Origin: Peribacillus sp. ACCC06369
Lineage (GTDB): Bacteria; Bacillota; Bacilli; Bacillales; DSM-1321
Reading direction: 5' to 3'
Assembly: GCF_030348945.1 (NCBI RefSeq)
Contig: NZ_JAUCEN010000002.1
Location: 3,100,001-3,164,000, forward strand
DNA: 64,000 nucleotides
The number at the start of each line of letters is the position of its first letter. The first letter of the stretch is position 1. Shown piece after piece: positions 38,023-47,568 of the stretch. Below the pieces are notes generated by a model. The model searched no databases. It worked only from the letters and a program-made list of their open reading frames with translations, and was not told where the DNA came from. Position numbers and translations under genes: made by a program.

Positions 38023-39408
38023 ATGAGTGACAAAGATTTTTCAAATGATTCTCCAGGCCCAAAAGGAAAATTAATTACTGGCCATTCAAAGGAGTTTATT
38101 TCAGATACACTTGGCTTTCTTACCCGTTTAGCAAAAGAATATGGAGAAGTTGCTAAAATTCGTTTTGGACCTTTCCATAATGTTTACCTTATTTCAAATT
38201 CAGATTTAATTAAGCAGGTACTTGTAACAAAACAAAAATCCTTCTTGAAATCAAAGGACTTCTCTGCTTTAAAACCAGTAATCGGAGAAGGCCTTCTTAC
38301 AAGTGAAAAAGAAATTCACATGCGCCAAAGAAGGCTTATTCAACCCTCTTTCAAAAAGTCTCATATTAGCAATTATGGTCAGGATATGATTGATATAACA
38401 ATGGACTATATTTCCACTTGGAAAAACAGAGAAGAAAGGATTATTACGGAGGATATGATGAGCCTTGCACTGGGTATTATCAGCAAGACCATGTTCAGCA
38501 TGAACCTCAAAGAAGGATATGGCATGCTCGGGGAACCTATAGAAGCCTTCATGAGAATTGCCGTTAAAAGAATGCGAACACTTCAAATGCCACTATGGGT
38601 TCCAACTAAAAACAACCGTGAATATAAAATTGCGAAACAGAGACTTGATAAGGTGATTTATGGCTTTATTGAAAAACGTAGAACAGTGGCAGAGAGACAT
38701 GAGGATATGCTTGGGATTCTAATGGATGCTCGAGATGATGAGGATGGCTTAGCTATGACAGACAAGCAGTTACGTGATGAGTTAATGACCATTTTCCTTG
38801 CCGGTCACGAAACAACAGCAAACGTGCTTTCCTGGACCTTATACTTGCTTTCCCAACACCCTGATGTGGAAACAAAACTTTTCAATGAAATAGATAGCGT
38901 AATCGGCAACCGTAATCTAACACCTGGCGATTTTATGAAATTAACATTCACACAAAATGTTATCTATGAATCAATGCGCATATACCCGCCTGCCTATATC
39001 ATACAACGGGAAGTGGCGGAGGATGTGGTAATTGGAGGGTATCTTTTTAAAAAAGGAGATATGATCCTGTTGAGTCAGTATGTGATGCACCACAAGCCTG
39101 AGTATTTTGATAATCCAGATTCCTTTAAACCTGAGCGATTTGAAAACAACTTTATGAAAACCCTACCTCCGTTCGCTTACTTTCCATTTGGCGGAGGTCC
39201 GAGAGTTTGTATCGGTAATCATTTTGCAGTGATGGAAGCTGTGCTTGTCCTAGCATGCATTGCTCAACGATATCGGATAAGACTGGCGCCTGACCATCAT
39301 GAAGTAAAGCCACTTCCGTCTATTACACTCAGACCGAAGCGTGGATTGCGCATGGTAGTCGAAGATAGAAATATAGGAGGTTTCCAACCAGAAACTTCTG
39401 AAATTTAA
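38023..39408 (+). CDS. Cytochrome P450
   Basis: 461-residue soluble P450 (no membrane anchor). The I-helix oxygen-activation motif AGHETTA is near residue 259, ExxR is YESMR near 320, and the heme-binding loop FPFGGGPRVCIGN places the thiolate ligand at Cys396. It lacks a fused reductase, so it needs separate ferredoxin or flavodoxin partners, none of which is nearby. Full length resembles class I bacterial fatty-acid or terpenoid hydroxylases; the substrate cannot be told. ATG follows GGAGG. It stands alone in the accessory block. Confidence 0.95.
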   Translation: MSDKDFSNDSPGPKGKLITGHSKEFISDTLGFLTRLAKEYGEVAKIRFGPFHNVYLISNSDLIKQVLVTKQKSFLKSKDFSALKPVIGEGLLTSEKEIHMRQRRLIQPSFKKSHISNYGQDMIDITMDYISTWKNREERIITEDMMSLALGIISKTMFSMNLKEGYGMLGEPIEAFMRIAVKRMRTLQMPLWVPTKNNREYKIAKQRLDKVIYGFIEKRRTVAERHEDMLGILMDARDDEDGLAMTDKQLRDELMTIFLAGHETTANVLSWTLYLLSQHPDVETKLFNEIDSVIGNRNLTPGDFMKLTFTQNVIYESMRIYPPAYIIQREVAEDVVIGGYLFKKGDMILLSQYVMHHKPEYFDNPDSFKPERFENNFMKTLPPFAYFPFGGGPRVCIGNHFAVMEAVLVLACIAQRYRIRLAPDHHEVKPLPSITLRPKRGLRMVVEDRNIGGFQPETSEI

Positions 39409-40073
39409 ATGAATATTAGTTGTATTAATGAACAAAATTGTCACTCTACACCTAAGGAAGATCCCCCCCTTTAGTTCCATAAAAAAGACTGCCGCATCAA
39501 CCCTAGTTTTTGAAGTAAACCAGCTAATAGGATGTCAATATCTTTCTCTAAAATTTTCATTTATCGGATGAATGATTGTATCCTGCAGCCCTGAGTTCTT
39601 TAGCACCTAGTTCATGATAAAAAGCTGCAACATCTTTTTCCTCTTTTAAATACTTTTTTTGACCAACTGCATTATAAGAAGTAAGAAAAAACCTGGCTTC
39701 CAATGACAGACTATAAAACTTCTCCTTGTATTTATAAAATTGTCATCAAACCATAGAATAACTTCAATATAACAACTATTGCTCTTAATGTGCCGAACGC
39801 AGCTTTTCTCCAAACCCTTTTTTACAGGAAAGCTAGTATTAAAGAGACTATAAATACTGAAATCGTTATTAAGAAAATATGATTTCCAATAAAATCAACA
39901 ACAGGTGCTAAACAAAAAAATTAGTTACTCATATCATTAAAAAGGAAAACTGATAATAACCCAGCATTTTTTTTCAATGCGCTACCTCCATATCGATTCT
40001 CTTATTTTATCACCTGCACCGTAATAGGTTTTAATAGCCCAAAAGTTTAAAAGGATGAGGATTTACATGAAAA
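39409..40073. other. Intergenic region, no gene seen
   Basis: Contains a partial accessory repeat (TAGTTCCATAAAAAAGACTGCCGCATCAA, split here as TAGTTCCATAAAAAAG then ACTGCCGCATCAA, 39,472-39,500) and no frame with coding character. Confidence 0.5.
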
Positions 40074-40101
40074 AGGGTGAGGTCCGAAGACCATCACCCC
40101 A
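40074..40101 (-). terminator. Terminator of gltP
   Basis: GGGTGAGGTC / GACCATCACCC stem with a tetraloop-like CGAA, followed on the minus strand by TTTTTC. Confidence 0.85.
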
Positions 40102-40150
40102 ACATTTGACGGAGAACAACAAAAACATGTGTGCTCCTTTTATCTTAATC

Positions 40151-41398
40151 TTATGCCTGAACGCTTGACTGTTCGGTTTGAGCTTTCCATTCTTCCTGAC
40201 GGAACTCTTTTTCCCACTTCGAAACCACAATACAAGCGAGAACATGTCCAGGAGTATTACAAGCAGTACGTGCCATATCCAGCACACGGTCAATGCCTGC
40301 TATAATTGCAACGCCTTCTGCAGGAAGCCCTACTGCTGAGGCTGTGGCTAAAAGGACAACCAGCGAACCGGATGGAACAGCAGCAATTCCTTTTGACGTT
40401 GCAACAAGAACACCCATTACAATCAACTGTTGGCCAAAATCCATCGGGATGCCATATGCTTGTGCCAAGAAAATAGAGCAAACAGAAAGATACAATGTCG
40501 AACCATCACAATTCAGTGATAGCCCAGAAGGAATAACGAATGAAACAACACGTTTCGAACAACCGTATGCTTCCATTCGATCCATTAACTGAGGCAGAAT
40601 GGTTTCCGTACTTGTTGTAGAAAAAGCGATAAGGAACAAATCCCATACCATTCGAAACACTTTAAAGTAAGAAATCTTCAAGAACCAAGCAATTATTGGA
40701 AACAGAACGAAAATAACAATAGCAAGTCCAAGATACACAACCCCAATCAACTTTGCCATAGGGATTAATAGGGCGATACCATACTGACCTACAGAGGCGG
40801 CCATGAGAGATAGTACACCAATCGGTGCGGTTACCATGACCATTTGTGTCAGTTTAAACATGATATTTGCAACTGATTCCATAAACTTCATTGCCGGCTC
40901 TGACTTTTTACCAATTGCTCCAGCAGCTGCACCAAATAAAATAGCGAAGAATATAACAGCTAATAAATCACTTTTTGCCATCGCATCAACAATGTTGCTT
41001 GGAATGATGTTAACAAGCATCGTTTTAAAATCGACAACTTTGGTAACGCTTTCATTTAATTGTGTTATATCTTTCTGGGCAAGATGGGACAAATTAAGCC
41101 CATCACCAGGCTTTAAAATGTTAACAAGTAAAAGACCAATACCTAGAATCAGAGTGGTAATAAATTCAAACCATATAATTGTTTTAAGTCCTAATGAACC
41201 CATTTTTTTCATGTTTCCGTCGCCTGATGACCCAATGACAATAGTAGTGAAAACAATAGGCACAACAATCATTTTAATGAGATGAATAAAAGCGTCGCCA
41301 ATTGGTCTTAAAGATTGGCCAAGTACAGGAAAAAAATGTCCGATAAGTGCTCCAATAAACAATGCAATTAACACTTGAAAAGCAAAAAACTTTTTCAT
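40151..41398 (-). CDS. gltP: Glutamate/dicarboxylate:cation symporter (GltP-like)
   Basis: 415-residue DAACS-family importer with eight membrane helices and two re-entrant loops. The sequence is close to B. subtilis GltP along its whole length: LRPIGDAFIHLIKMIVVPIVFTTIVIG, FSTTSTETILPQLMDRME (serine-rich re-entrant loop), SGLSLNCDGSTLYLSV, and IAGIDRVLDMARTACNTPGH with the substrate-binding Asp. It probably takes up glutamate/aspartate with protons. GGAGG precedes the start. Confidence 0.92.
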   Translation of the reverse strand: MKKFFAFQVLIALFIGALIGHFFPVLGQSLRPIGDAFIHLIKMIVVPIVFTTIVIGSSGDGNMKKMGSLGLKTIIWFEFITTLILGIGLLLVNILKPGDGLNLSHLAQKDITQLNESVTKVVDFKTMLVNIIPSNIVDAMAKSDLLAVIFFAILFGAAAGAIGKKSEPAMKFMESVANIMFKLTQMVMVTAPIGVLSLMAASVGQYGIALLIPMAKLIGVVYLGLAIVIFVLFPIIAWFLKISYFKVFRMVWDLFLIAFSTTSTETILPQLMDRMEAYGCSKRVVSFVIPSGLSLNCDGSTLYLSVCSIFLAQAYGIPMDFGQQLIVMGVLVATSKGIAAVPSGSLVVLLATASAVGLPAEGVAIIAGIDRVLDMARTACNTPGHVLACIVVSKWEKEFRQEEWKAQTEQSSVQA

Positions 41399-41745
41399 AA
41401 GTTGTCCTCCCTGAACGAAAGATTAATAGCATCATTACACAATATGTCAATAAATAGAGTAGATCATTCCTTTCTCATTTGACTATTGAATGAGAAAGAA
41501 GAAATAGCTTTTATACATATTCTATGAATAACCTCCCATTTAAAAATATTTGTAAATATAGAAAATACTGTATCATTTTTTCTTAATTCAGTAAAATACT
41601 GAATTACTATAAAGTTATAAGAATTAATTATTAATCCCATTCGAATAGTAAATGCACTTCCAACACAAAAAAGGTCAGTGTTAATTAATTTTAGTAAATT
41701 ATACAAAAATATTTAGATATTAATTTATATTAGAAACTTTTCATA
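41399..41745. other. Intergenic region, no gene accepted
   Basis: Very AT-rich. An 80-codon minus-strand frame (41,464-41,706) has no ribosome binding site and no family features. Confidence 0.5.
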
Positions 41746-41776
41746 TAAAAAGCTACCCATTAAGAATGAGTAGCAA
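41746..41776 (-). terminator. Terminator of the secreted protein gene
   Basis: AGCTACCCATT / AATGAGTAGC stem followed on the minus strand by TTTTTAT. Confidence 0.85.
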
Positions 41777-41786
41777 GTAATACAAG

Positions 41787-42227
41787 TTATTTGAAAATAA
41801 TTTGTAGTTTTCCATATACTTTGCCAGAAGAATATCCATCTTTCACATCAACATAGAATTTACCTATTTTCATACCTGTGAATAATGTCTTTCCACCTGC
41901 TAAGCTATGATAGCCTGTGCACTTTCCAGTACTAGCATTGCAGAGACGAGACCATAAGTTACTATAATTAGTCAATAACTTACTTCCAGAAGAGGTCTTT
42001 AAATAGATTGGGGAAACTAGTTCTACCTCTAGGTCACTACCTATGTTAGGATTTCCAATTTCACCATCCCATTTTCCATCTTCTGTTTGAAAAGAATACT
42101 GAGGAACACTTGCTTGTGCAGAAGAAGTACATAATACCATTCCACCTGCCAGAACCAACACAAAGGTACTTAAGATTGAAAATAAGCTTTTTATGTTATT
42201 TCCTCCTCCAATCTTTATCCCTTCCAT
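41787..42227 (-). CDS. Small secreted protein, unknown function, unusual start
   Basis: A signal peptide (KSLFSILSTFVLVLAGGMVLCTSSAQA) is followed by a mature domain of about 105 residues with two Cys (CNASTGKC) that could form a disulfide, and strands suggestive of a small beta domain. Not recognised with certainty. The only ATG in frame before the signal peptide (42,227) has no ribosome binding site; instead GGAGGAGG stands 7 bases before an ATA codon at 42,194, exactly where the signal peptide begins. Either ATA is the start, or an original ATG has mutated. Confidence 0.65.
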   Translation of the reverse strand: MEGIKIGGGNNIKSLFSILSTFVLVLAGGMVLCTSSAQASVPQYSFQTEDGKWDGEIGNPNIGSDLEVELVSPIYLKTSSGSKLLTNYSNLWSRLCNASTGKCTGYHSLAGGKTLFTGMKIGKFYVDVKDGYSSGKVYGKLQIIFK

Positions 42228-42742
42228 AATATCAGAATAAACTGACTATTAAAATAGTTAAAAATGACCAAAGCTTCTTAGGTTCAAACATCTTTTGTTT
42301 GCGTCAATTTCATCAATCACAACACCATAATTTACCTATATTTCAAACGAATATCTTTGTTGAGTTTTACTGCCCCTTACGTACTATAAAAAGAATAATT
42401 TCATCACTAATGATCATTTTCCTTATTCAACAAGGCTGCCTAAAAACAGCTCCAATCTTAAGCTAACTCACCTTTTTATTTAAGCACATCCCTTGATAAA
42501 CTTGCTAAATGCCTAGGTTGTTTACACTTTTATTGACTAACACGCATGATGCTGAAGCGATGTTTATTTTTGTTCCGCAATCGGGCCAGATAATTGAATT
42601 ACACTTGGTTGTTAATTTAGATATTTATGTTAAAAATAGAGATTGAGAAGGAATGTACTTAAAGTAACGGGACAGTTAGAGCAATAATGCAGTTACACAA
42701 ACATCGTGTTATAAACATAAGCAAATGCCCCTCATAATGAAA
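42228..42742. other. Intergenic region with a degenerate accessory repeat
   Basis: Contains a decayed repeat copy (AAGGCTGCCTAAAAACAGCTCC ... AGCTAACTCACC, 42,432-42,472). No gene seen. Confidence 0.5.
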
Positions 42743-42775
42743 GAATCTCCAACTGAATGCTGGAGGATTCTTAAG
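42743..42775 (-). terminator. Terminator of the frameshifted exported-protein gene
   Basis: GAATCTCCA / TGGAGGATTC stem followed on the minus strand by a short T-rich stretch; located past the true 3' end at 42,783. Confidence 0.65.
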
Positions 42776-42782
42776 GTTTTTT

Positions 42783-43422
42783 TTAAAACTTATCCGGAAA
42801 CTGTTTTACAACTCCCGCAGAGATAGTATCTGCCATTAGGATTATATGTGTGACCCCTTCGTCAATTGAAACGATCCTTGCGTTCCAATCTTTTGCTAAG
42901 CTTGCAGTTAAATCATTTTGTCACTAATTTCAGATGCATATACAGCAAATTTTTTAGATCTTCATTTTTCAAATAGGGGTTGGCACCGCTAAGGAAAGCG
43001 GCTATTTCATCAGCATTTCTATACCATTCTTTGTTTAGCTGTTGCACCAAGGCATTATTTCCGCTTTTAGCCGCATCTACAATCTTTCCCGCAATAACAA
43101 TATGCTCCTTAAGCAGATCCGTAAGTTTGTTCCCAGCCTTCTCTCCGTATACTGGCTTTACAGCTTTACCAATATCCTCCTGATTCTTCAGAAGCCTAGC
43201 CAGTACCTGTTTTTGATCCTCCGCACCAGCTGTTGTTGCACTTGTAATATAATTACTTGTCCACAATACATGATCAATCCAAAGTCTCCTGAATTCATTT
43301 TCGAACTTTACCTCAGATTGGCTAATACGTTGTACTTGCGGTTTAGCATATGCACTGGTTGTTCCAGCCACCATGTTTAGAGGAAATAATAAAATAAATC
43401 CCATCAATAATATTTTTTTCAT
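42783..43422 (-). pseudogene. Exported helical protein gene with a 3' frameshift
   Basis: Starts MKKILLMGF after GGAAGGAGAGG, with a signal peptide and a helical domain (WIDHVLWTSNYI, VLARLLKNQEDIG, LLKEHIVIAGKIVDAAKSG, EWYRNADEIAAFL). The frame stops early at 42,913 (LKLVTK), but the next frame continues the family's C-terminus: NDLTASLAKDWNARIVSID ... ISAGVVKQFPDKF to 42,783. One extra A in the AAAA run at about 42,912-42,916 explains it. Related Bacillus proteins are often labelled glycosyltransferase without evidence. Could be a sequencing error. Confidence 0.75.
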
Positions 43423-43562
43423 AAAACCCTCTCCTTCCAAAGTTAAAAATCACCTTTTTATTATTGATAATATGGAATTTTAATATTCATAATAATGGTT
43501 CTACTTACCCTGTTGATCTGTAAATAAGTGGCTTTTAAATGAAGGAGAAAAAAAACCAAGTT

Positions 43563-43600
43563 ATTCCTTATGGAACTAACCTGCCCCGTTTGTTGCATAA
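43563..43600. repeat. Accessory hairpin repeat, copy E, left part (split by group II intron)
   Basis: TATGGAACTAACCTGCCCCG then TTTGTTGCATAA, interrupted at 43,600/43,601; the remainder resumes at 45,490. Confidence 0.8.
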
Positions 43601-45489
43601 AATCGAGTAGGAGGAGGCGCCTAGCCTCCGACCTCTCACACCACCGTACATACCGTTCGGTATACGGCGGTTCAGTTTAAGTCTGACGTAGTTTTGTATA
43701 TCGTTCATATAGATTTACTAACCCTTGGTGGTGCCAATAAACATTATTAAGGGTTTTGTCTAGAATAGGACTATGCGCTATGCGCCAATAACCCTTTCTG
43801 CTATTTCCCCATTCATACGCTTTTCCAAATGGGGCGCCTAATCCTTTGAGTTTCCTCACTCTCGTTCTTGGCAATTTCCATTGCTTCCATAGGCACATCC
43901 TGAGTCTTCTTCGAATCCATGAATCTAAATTCTTCAAAACGTTCGGAGTATCAATGAGGGCGAAATAACCCATCCAACCTCTAAGGTATTGCTTTAACTT
44001 ATTTATTCGGAGTTTCATGGGTTTCGGTAATTTTCTCGAGGTCATTTCCCTGATTCGTTTCTTTACTCTCTTCACCGTTTGTTTAGCCAGTAGAACCTTC
44101 GGGTTCTTCTTTGACTTCGTGAAACTAAAACCGAGAAACGTTCTGTTCCAAGGGCGATCATACTTCGACTTCTCGTAGTTGACCTTTAGCTTCAGTTTAT
44201 TTTCAATGAAGCTTGAGATATTTCCCATTGCACGTTTGGCGGCTTTTCGTGTCTTCACAAAGATAGTACTGTCATCCGCATACCTTACGAATCGAAGATT
44301 GCGTTTCTCTAGTTCTTTATCTAAATCGTCTAACATGATATTAGATAATAAAGGACTTAACGGACCTCCTTGCGGAGTTCCCTCCTCACTTTTATGAAAA
44401 AGTCCGCCTATCATAATGCCTGCTTGAAGGAATCTACGAATCAGTTTGAGAACTCGTTTATCTTCAATTTTCCGCTCTAACATTCCCATGAGCTTGTCAT
44501 GATTCACTTTATCGAAGAACTTCTCCAAGTCCATATCCACTACCCATGTATAACCTTCGGTTATATAGGACTTTGCCTTTCGAACCGCCTGGTGCCCTTG
44601 TTTGTTAGGGCGAAAACCATAGCTATTCTCCGAAAAGGTTGAGTCATATATCCTGGTTAATATTTGGGCAATGGCTTGTTGAATGAAACGGTCTAGAACG
44701 GTTGGAATACCCAATAGCCGAACTCCGCCGTTTGGTTTCGGGATTTCGATACGACGGACGGGCTTCGGTTGATAGGTACCCTGTAAAAGGGCAGTTTTCA
44801 TGTTGTACCATTCGGTTGCGAGGTGCGGTCTCAGGTTTTGAACCGGCATTCCATCTACACCATGGCTTCCCTTATTTCTTTCTACACGCTTCAATGCCTG
44901 TATTAAGTTTTCCCTCTCTAGTATCTGTTCCATTAACATCGTTGATATCCTTTCTACGTGGATAAATGGTCTATTTGTGCCTTTATCTGCTCCACCCTTT
45001 TGAAGTTCCCCGTGTATTCACCACATCTTCCTTCAAATAAGTTCCGTTAGGAATTGTTTGCTTCTTCGCAGATAACGAACGCCTAGTATTCATCCTCCTT
45101 AATCTGTTCGGTCCTTCCTTATCTTCTCGAGTAGACAAGTACTATGACCTCTGCTGACTTCTGATGATTCAGCTGTCCATCACTGGACAGGTTACCAAGT
45201 GTACTTGGCTGTCATCAGACCTCCCCGGGTAAGAGTGCAATCTTTCCCTCCATCTATCTGCTTCATTTACTCTGTACCACCTTCGGCAGTAAGGACTTTG
45301 TTTTGTTTCGCAAACTCATCCAATGATACCTAGCCTTATATGAAGTTCGTGTTCCTCAGACCGAAGGTTTGCCGCTTGCTTCCTTCAGATTCCACGTCAC
45401 CGTGGACACCCTTGCATTAAGCTAACCACTACTACTGCCTTCATGGTTCGGGACTTTCACCCTATAGATTGCACCCATGCCGGGCGCAC
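43601..45489 (-). mobile_element. Group II intron with reverse transcriptase ORF
   Basis: Minus-strand intron of about 1.89 kb. The 5' end GTGCGCCCGGCATGGGTGCA starts at 45,489. Domain V/VI-like sequence (GAACCGCCGTATACCGAACG, then GGTCGGAGGC...GCCTCC) lies at about 43,610-43,680 after the reverse transcriptase stop. Removing 43,601-45,489 restores an intact accessory repeat (GCATAA joined to GAAAAAGCTGCC), which fixes both ends within a base or two. The upstream exon ends in the repeat's hairpin and T run, i.e. the intron entered just after a terminator, a habit of class C introns. Confidence 0.88.
43677..44939 (-). CDS. ltrA: Group II intron reverse transcriptase/maturase
   Basis: 420-residue intron-encoded protein: RT domains (GVDGMPVQNLRPHL, RPVRRIEIPKPNGGVRLLGIP, SYGFRPNKQGHQAV, WVVDMDLEKFFDKVNHDKLM, GTPQGGPLSPLLSNIMLDDLD) with the catalytic YADD intact in FVRYADDSTIF, then a maturase X domain and a GIIM-like segment (KLKQYLRGWMGYFAL). 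There is no endonuclease domain, so retrohoming would use nicks or fork-linked DNA. Full length and apparently functional. Confidence 0.95.
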   Translation of the reverse strand: MLMEQILERENLIQALKRVERNKGSHGVDGMPVQNLRPHLATEWYNMKTALLQGTYQPKPVRRIEIPKPNGGVRLLGIPTVLDRFIQQAIAQILTRIYDSTFSENSYGFRPNKQGHQAVRKAKSYITEGYTWVVDMDLEKFFDKVNHDKLMGMLERKIEDKRVLKLIRRFLQAGIMIGGLFHKSEEGTPQGGPLSPLLSNIMLDDLDKELEKRNLRFVRYADDSTIFVKTRKAAKRAMGNISSFIENKLKLKVNYEKSKYDRPWNRTFLGFSFTKSKKNPKVLLAKQTVKRVKKRIREMTSRKLPKPMKLRINKLKQYLRGWMGYFALIDTPNVLKNLDSWIRRRLRMCLWKQWKLPRTRVRKLKGLGAPFGKAYEWGNSRKGYWRIAHSPILDKTLNNVYWHHQGLVNLYERYTKLRQT

Positions 45490-45545
45490 GAAAAAGCTGC
45501 CTTAAAGACAGCTCCGATCTTCAGCTAACACACCTGTTAGCTCAA
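45490..45545. repeat. Accessory hairpin repeat, copy E, right part
   Basis: GAAAAAGCTGCC...GACAGCTCC and CTAACACACCTGTTAG hairpins. Confidence 0.8.
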
Positions 45546-45566
45546 TAGCAAATGAATTACAACTCG

Positions 45567-45915
45567 TTATTTCTCCCAAAGCTCGACCAGTCGACCTTCA
45601 GGATCTTCAATCCAAATAAACTTTCCAAATTCACTAATCTCTTTTTTTCTTTGCAAGAGATACACCAATATGTTCAAGATGCTTAATAGTCTCGTTTAGA
45701 TTATGTACTTGGAAATTTAACATCACTTGTTGTTCTGTTGGAAAATAACTGTCATTCTCGGTAAAGAAAGAAAAGATAGTCTCATTTTCTAATTGGGGTT
45801 TTATCACCGTCCCATTCCAATTTTCCATTTCAATCTTCAACACTTCACTGTACCATTTTTTTACAACTTCAAGATTCTTAGTTCTCCAAAATATTCCTCC
45901 GAAACCTTTTATCAT
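45567..45915 (-). pseudogene. VOC (glyoxalase) family gene with a frameshift
   Basis: The first 93 codons encode a VOC-fold half (GFGGIFWRTKNLEVVKKWYSEVL, MLNFQVHNLNETIKHLEHIGV), ending AKKKRD at 45,634. In the next frame the expected C-terminus continues (EISEFGKFIWIEDPEGRLVELWEK, to 45,567) with the final metal-ligand Glu of VOC domains. One extra A in the A7 run at about 45,641-45,647 breaks the gene. Probably a lost bleomycin-resistance/glyoxalase-like enzyme; sequencing error cannot be excluded. Confidence 0.8.
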
Positions 45916-45998
45916 CGTATCTAACTCCTGTCTGTCATCAAATTTTTAGCTATCCGATTACATTAGATATTCGAGATTTTCATTTAAGTTCCTTTTTC

Positions 45999-46120
45999 AA
46001 CTATATTGCCCCGTTTGTTGCATAAGAAGTTCTCTATCCGTCATATAAAAACCTTTTCTTATTAAACTAAACTGCCCGTTAGTGAAACAATAAAAGCTGC
46101 CAAAATGACAGTTGATTTGT
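45999..46120. repeat. Accessory hairpin repeats, two degenerate copies
   Basis: AACTATATTGCCCCGTTTGT...GCATAAGAAG (45,999-46,030) and AACTAAACTGCCCGTTAGTG...AAAAGCTGCC (46,064-46,102). Confidence 0.65.
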
Positions 46121-46498
46121 GACTCTTGCACGATTACTAACGTACATATTCAACTCTTATTATGGGCTTATAATTTTTGATACTCCAATGATTTGCAGGA
46201 AGGACATTGTGTGGTAGATATATAGGTTTCATTATGTACCCACTTATAATGACAAGTCAGCAGAGTAGAACTGTATGTTTTTTTATGAATTCCATGATGA
46301 TTCCCTATGGATAAGCAAAGGACTAGATCCATTCCCACCCTTTTTGCAGCAATATATCGTCTGTAACCATTCGGATGGATCTTTATTCATCCACCTTTAT
46401 CAGATCCATGCATGCTTGTCATCGTATACGAAGTATTCTGAAAAAAAGAGTTGACATTAAACTTGTACCTAACTTAAAGTATAGCTTATACAACAAAA

Positions 46499-46521
46499 AG
46501 TTTCCTTCAGGAAACTTTTTA
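46499..46521 (+). promoter_or_regulatory. Leader hairpin before the multicopper oxidase gene
   Basis: AAAGTTTCC / GGAAACTTT with a 4-base loop and T run, 16 bases before the start codon. It is a terminator-like hairpin in the 5' leader and could attenuate transcription. A TTGACA hexamer lies upstream at 46,451. Confidence 0.5.
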
Positions 46522-46536
46522 GAAGGGGGTCAAATA

Positions 46537-47553
46537 ATGTCGGATGAGAAAAAGGTTTCCCGCAGAGATATTTTAAAGATGGGGACTGCAGGTGCGTTTG
46601 GAGTAGCTGGATCTTATTACTTGAATAAAATGGCACAATTTCCAACTATGGCTCAGGCATCCAATAATTCGTCTCACAAGAATGGCAATCATTCCAATCA
46701 TGCAAATATGAGTGATAAAACAAAAACCACAGGTTACAAAATGGCAGAACGGCTCCTTACTGAGTTTGATTATGGAAAAGAAACCAAGCTTCCCAACGGT
46801 CAAACACTCCGGGAATATGACGTAGTGGCAATTGATAAAGAAATCGAAATTGCCAAAGGAATTAAATTTCCAGGCTGGACTTATAATGGAACAATTCCAG
46901 GACCATCTTTTCGTTGTACCGAGGGGGACCTTTTGCGGTTTCACTTTATTAATCAGGGCAGCCACCCCCACTCTATTCATTTTCACGGAATCCATCCTCC
47001 AGAGATGGACGGTTTAACTTCTATTTATCCTGGACAAAAATTCACATACGAATTTGAAGCGAAGCCATACGGATTACAAATTTACCATTGCCATGTACTC
47101 CCCCTAGCCCGCCATATCCATAAAGGCTTATACGGTAATTTTATTATTGATCCTAAGAAGCCAAGAGAGCCGGCTTTAGAGTTAAACATGGTTATGAATG
47201 GATTTGATTTGGATTTAGACGGCGAAAACGAGTTTTATACGGTGAATGGCTATGCCTTCGCATTTATGAATCACCCTATTAAAATCAAAAAAGATCAACT
47301 CGTAAGGATCTATCTAAGTAATTTAACAGAATTCGACTTATTAAATTCGTTTCATTTGCATGCGAATTACTTTACGTACTATCCAACCGGCAGAAACGAT
47401 AACCCCTCTCAGTTCACAGATACCATCATGCAATGTCAGGGAGAACGTGGAATTATTGAAGTTCGTTTTCCATACAAGGGAACATATATGTTTCATGCCC
47501 ATGTAAGTGAATTTGCTGAGTTAGGCTGGATGGGATTCTTTGAGGTCGAGTAA
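46537..47553 (+). CDS. Tat-exported multicopper oxidase
   Basis: 338-residue oxidase with a twin-arginine signal (VSRRDILKMGTAGAFG). Copper motifs in order: HSIHFHG near 150, HCHVLPLARH near 190 (type 1 Cys and type 3 His), HLHANYF near 272, and HAHVSEFAELGWMG near the end. The length suggests a two-domain (short) oxidase. It couples substrate or metal oxidation to O2 reduction outside the cytoplasmic membrane. Start at MSDEKK follows AAGGGGG; the longer frame has no signal. The ZIP transporter gene follows after 15 bases, so a metal-oxidation/uptake pair is likely (inference). Confidence 0.9.
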   Translation: MSDEKKVSRRDILKMGTAGAFGVAGSYYLNKMAQFPTMAQASNNSSHKNGNHSNHANMSDKTKTTGYKMAERLLTEFDYGKETKLPNGQTLREYDVVAIDKEIEIAKGIKFPGWTYNGTIPGPSFRCTEGDLLRFHFINQGSHPHSIHFHGIHPPEMDGLTSIYPGQKFTYEFEAKPYGLQIYHCHVLPLARHIHKGLYGNFIIDPKKPREPALELNMVMNGFDLDLDGENEFYTVNGYAFAFMNHPIKIKKDQLVRIYLSNLTEFDLLNSFHLHANYFTYYPTGRNDNPSQFTDTIMQCQGERGIIEVRFPYKGTYMFHAHVSEFAELGWMGFFEVE

Positions 47554-47568
47554 AAAAGGAGGGATAAT

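Noticed and set aside
41464..41706. 80-codon minus-strand frame
   Set aside because: AT-rich chance frame, no ribosome binding site, no domain.
45635..45650. Programmed frameshift in the VOC gene
   Set aside because: The A7 run has no downstream stem or pseudoknot, and the family is not known to use recoding; simple mutation or sequencing error is more likely.
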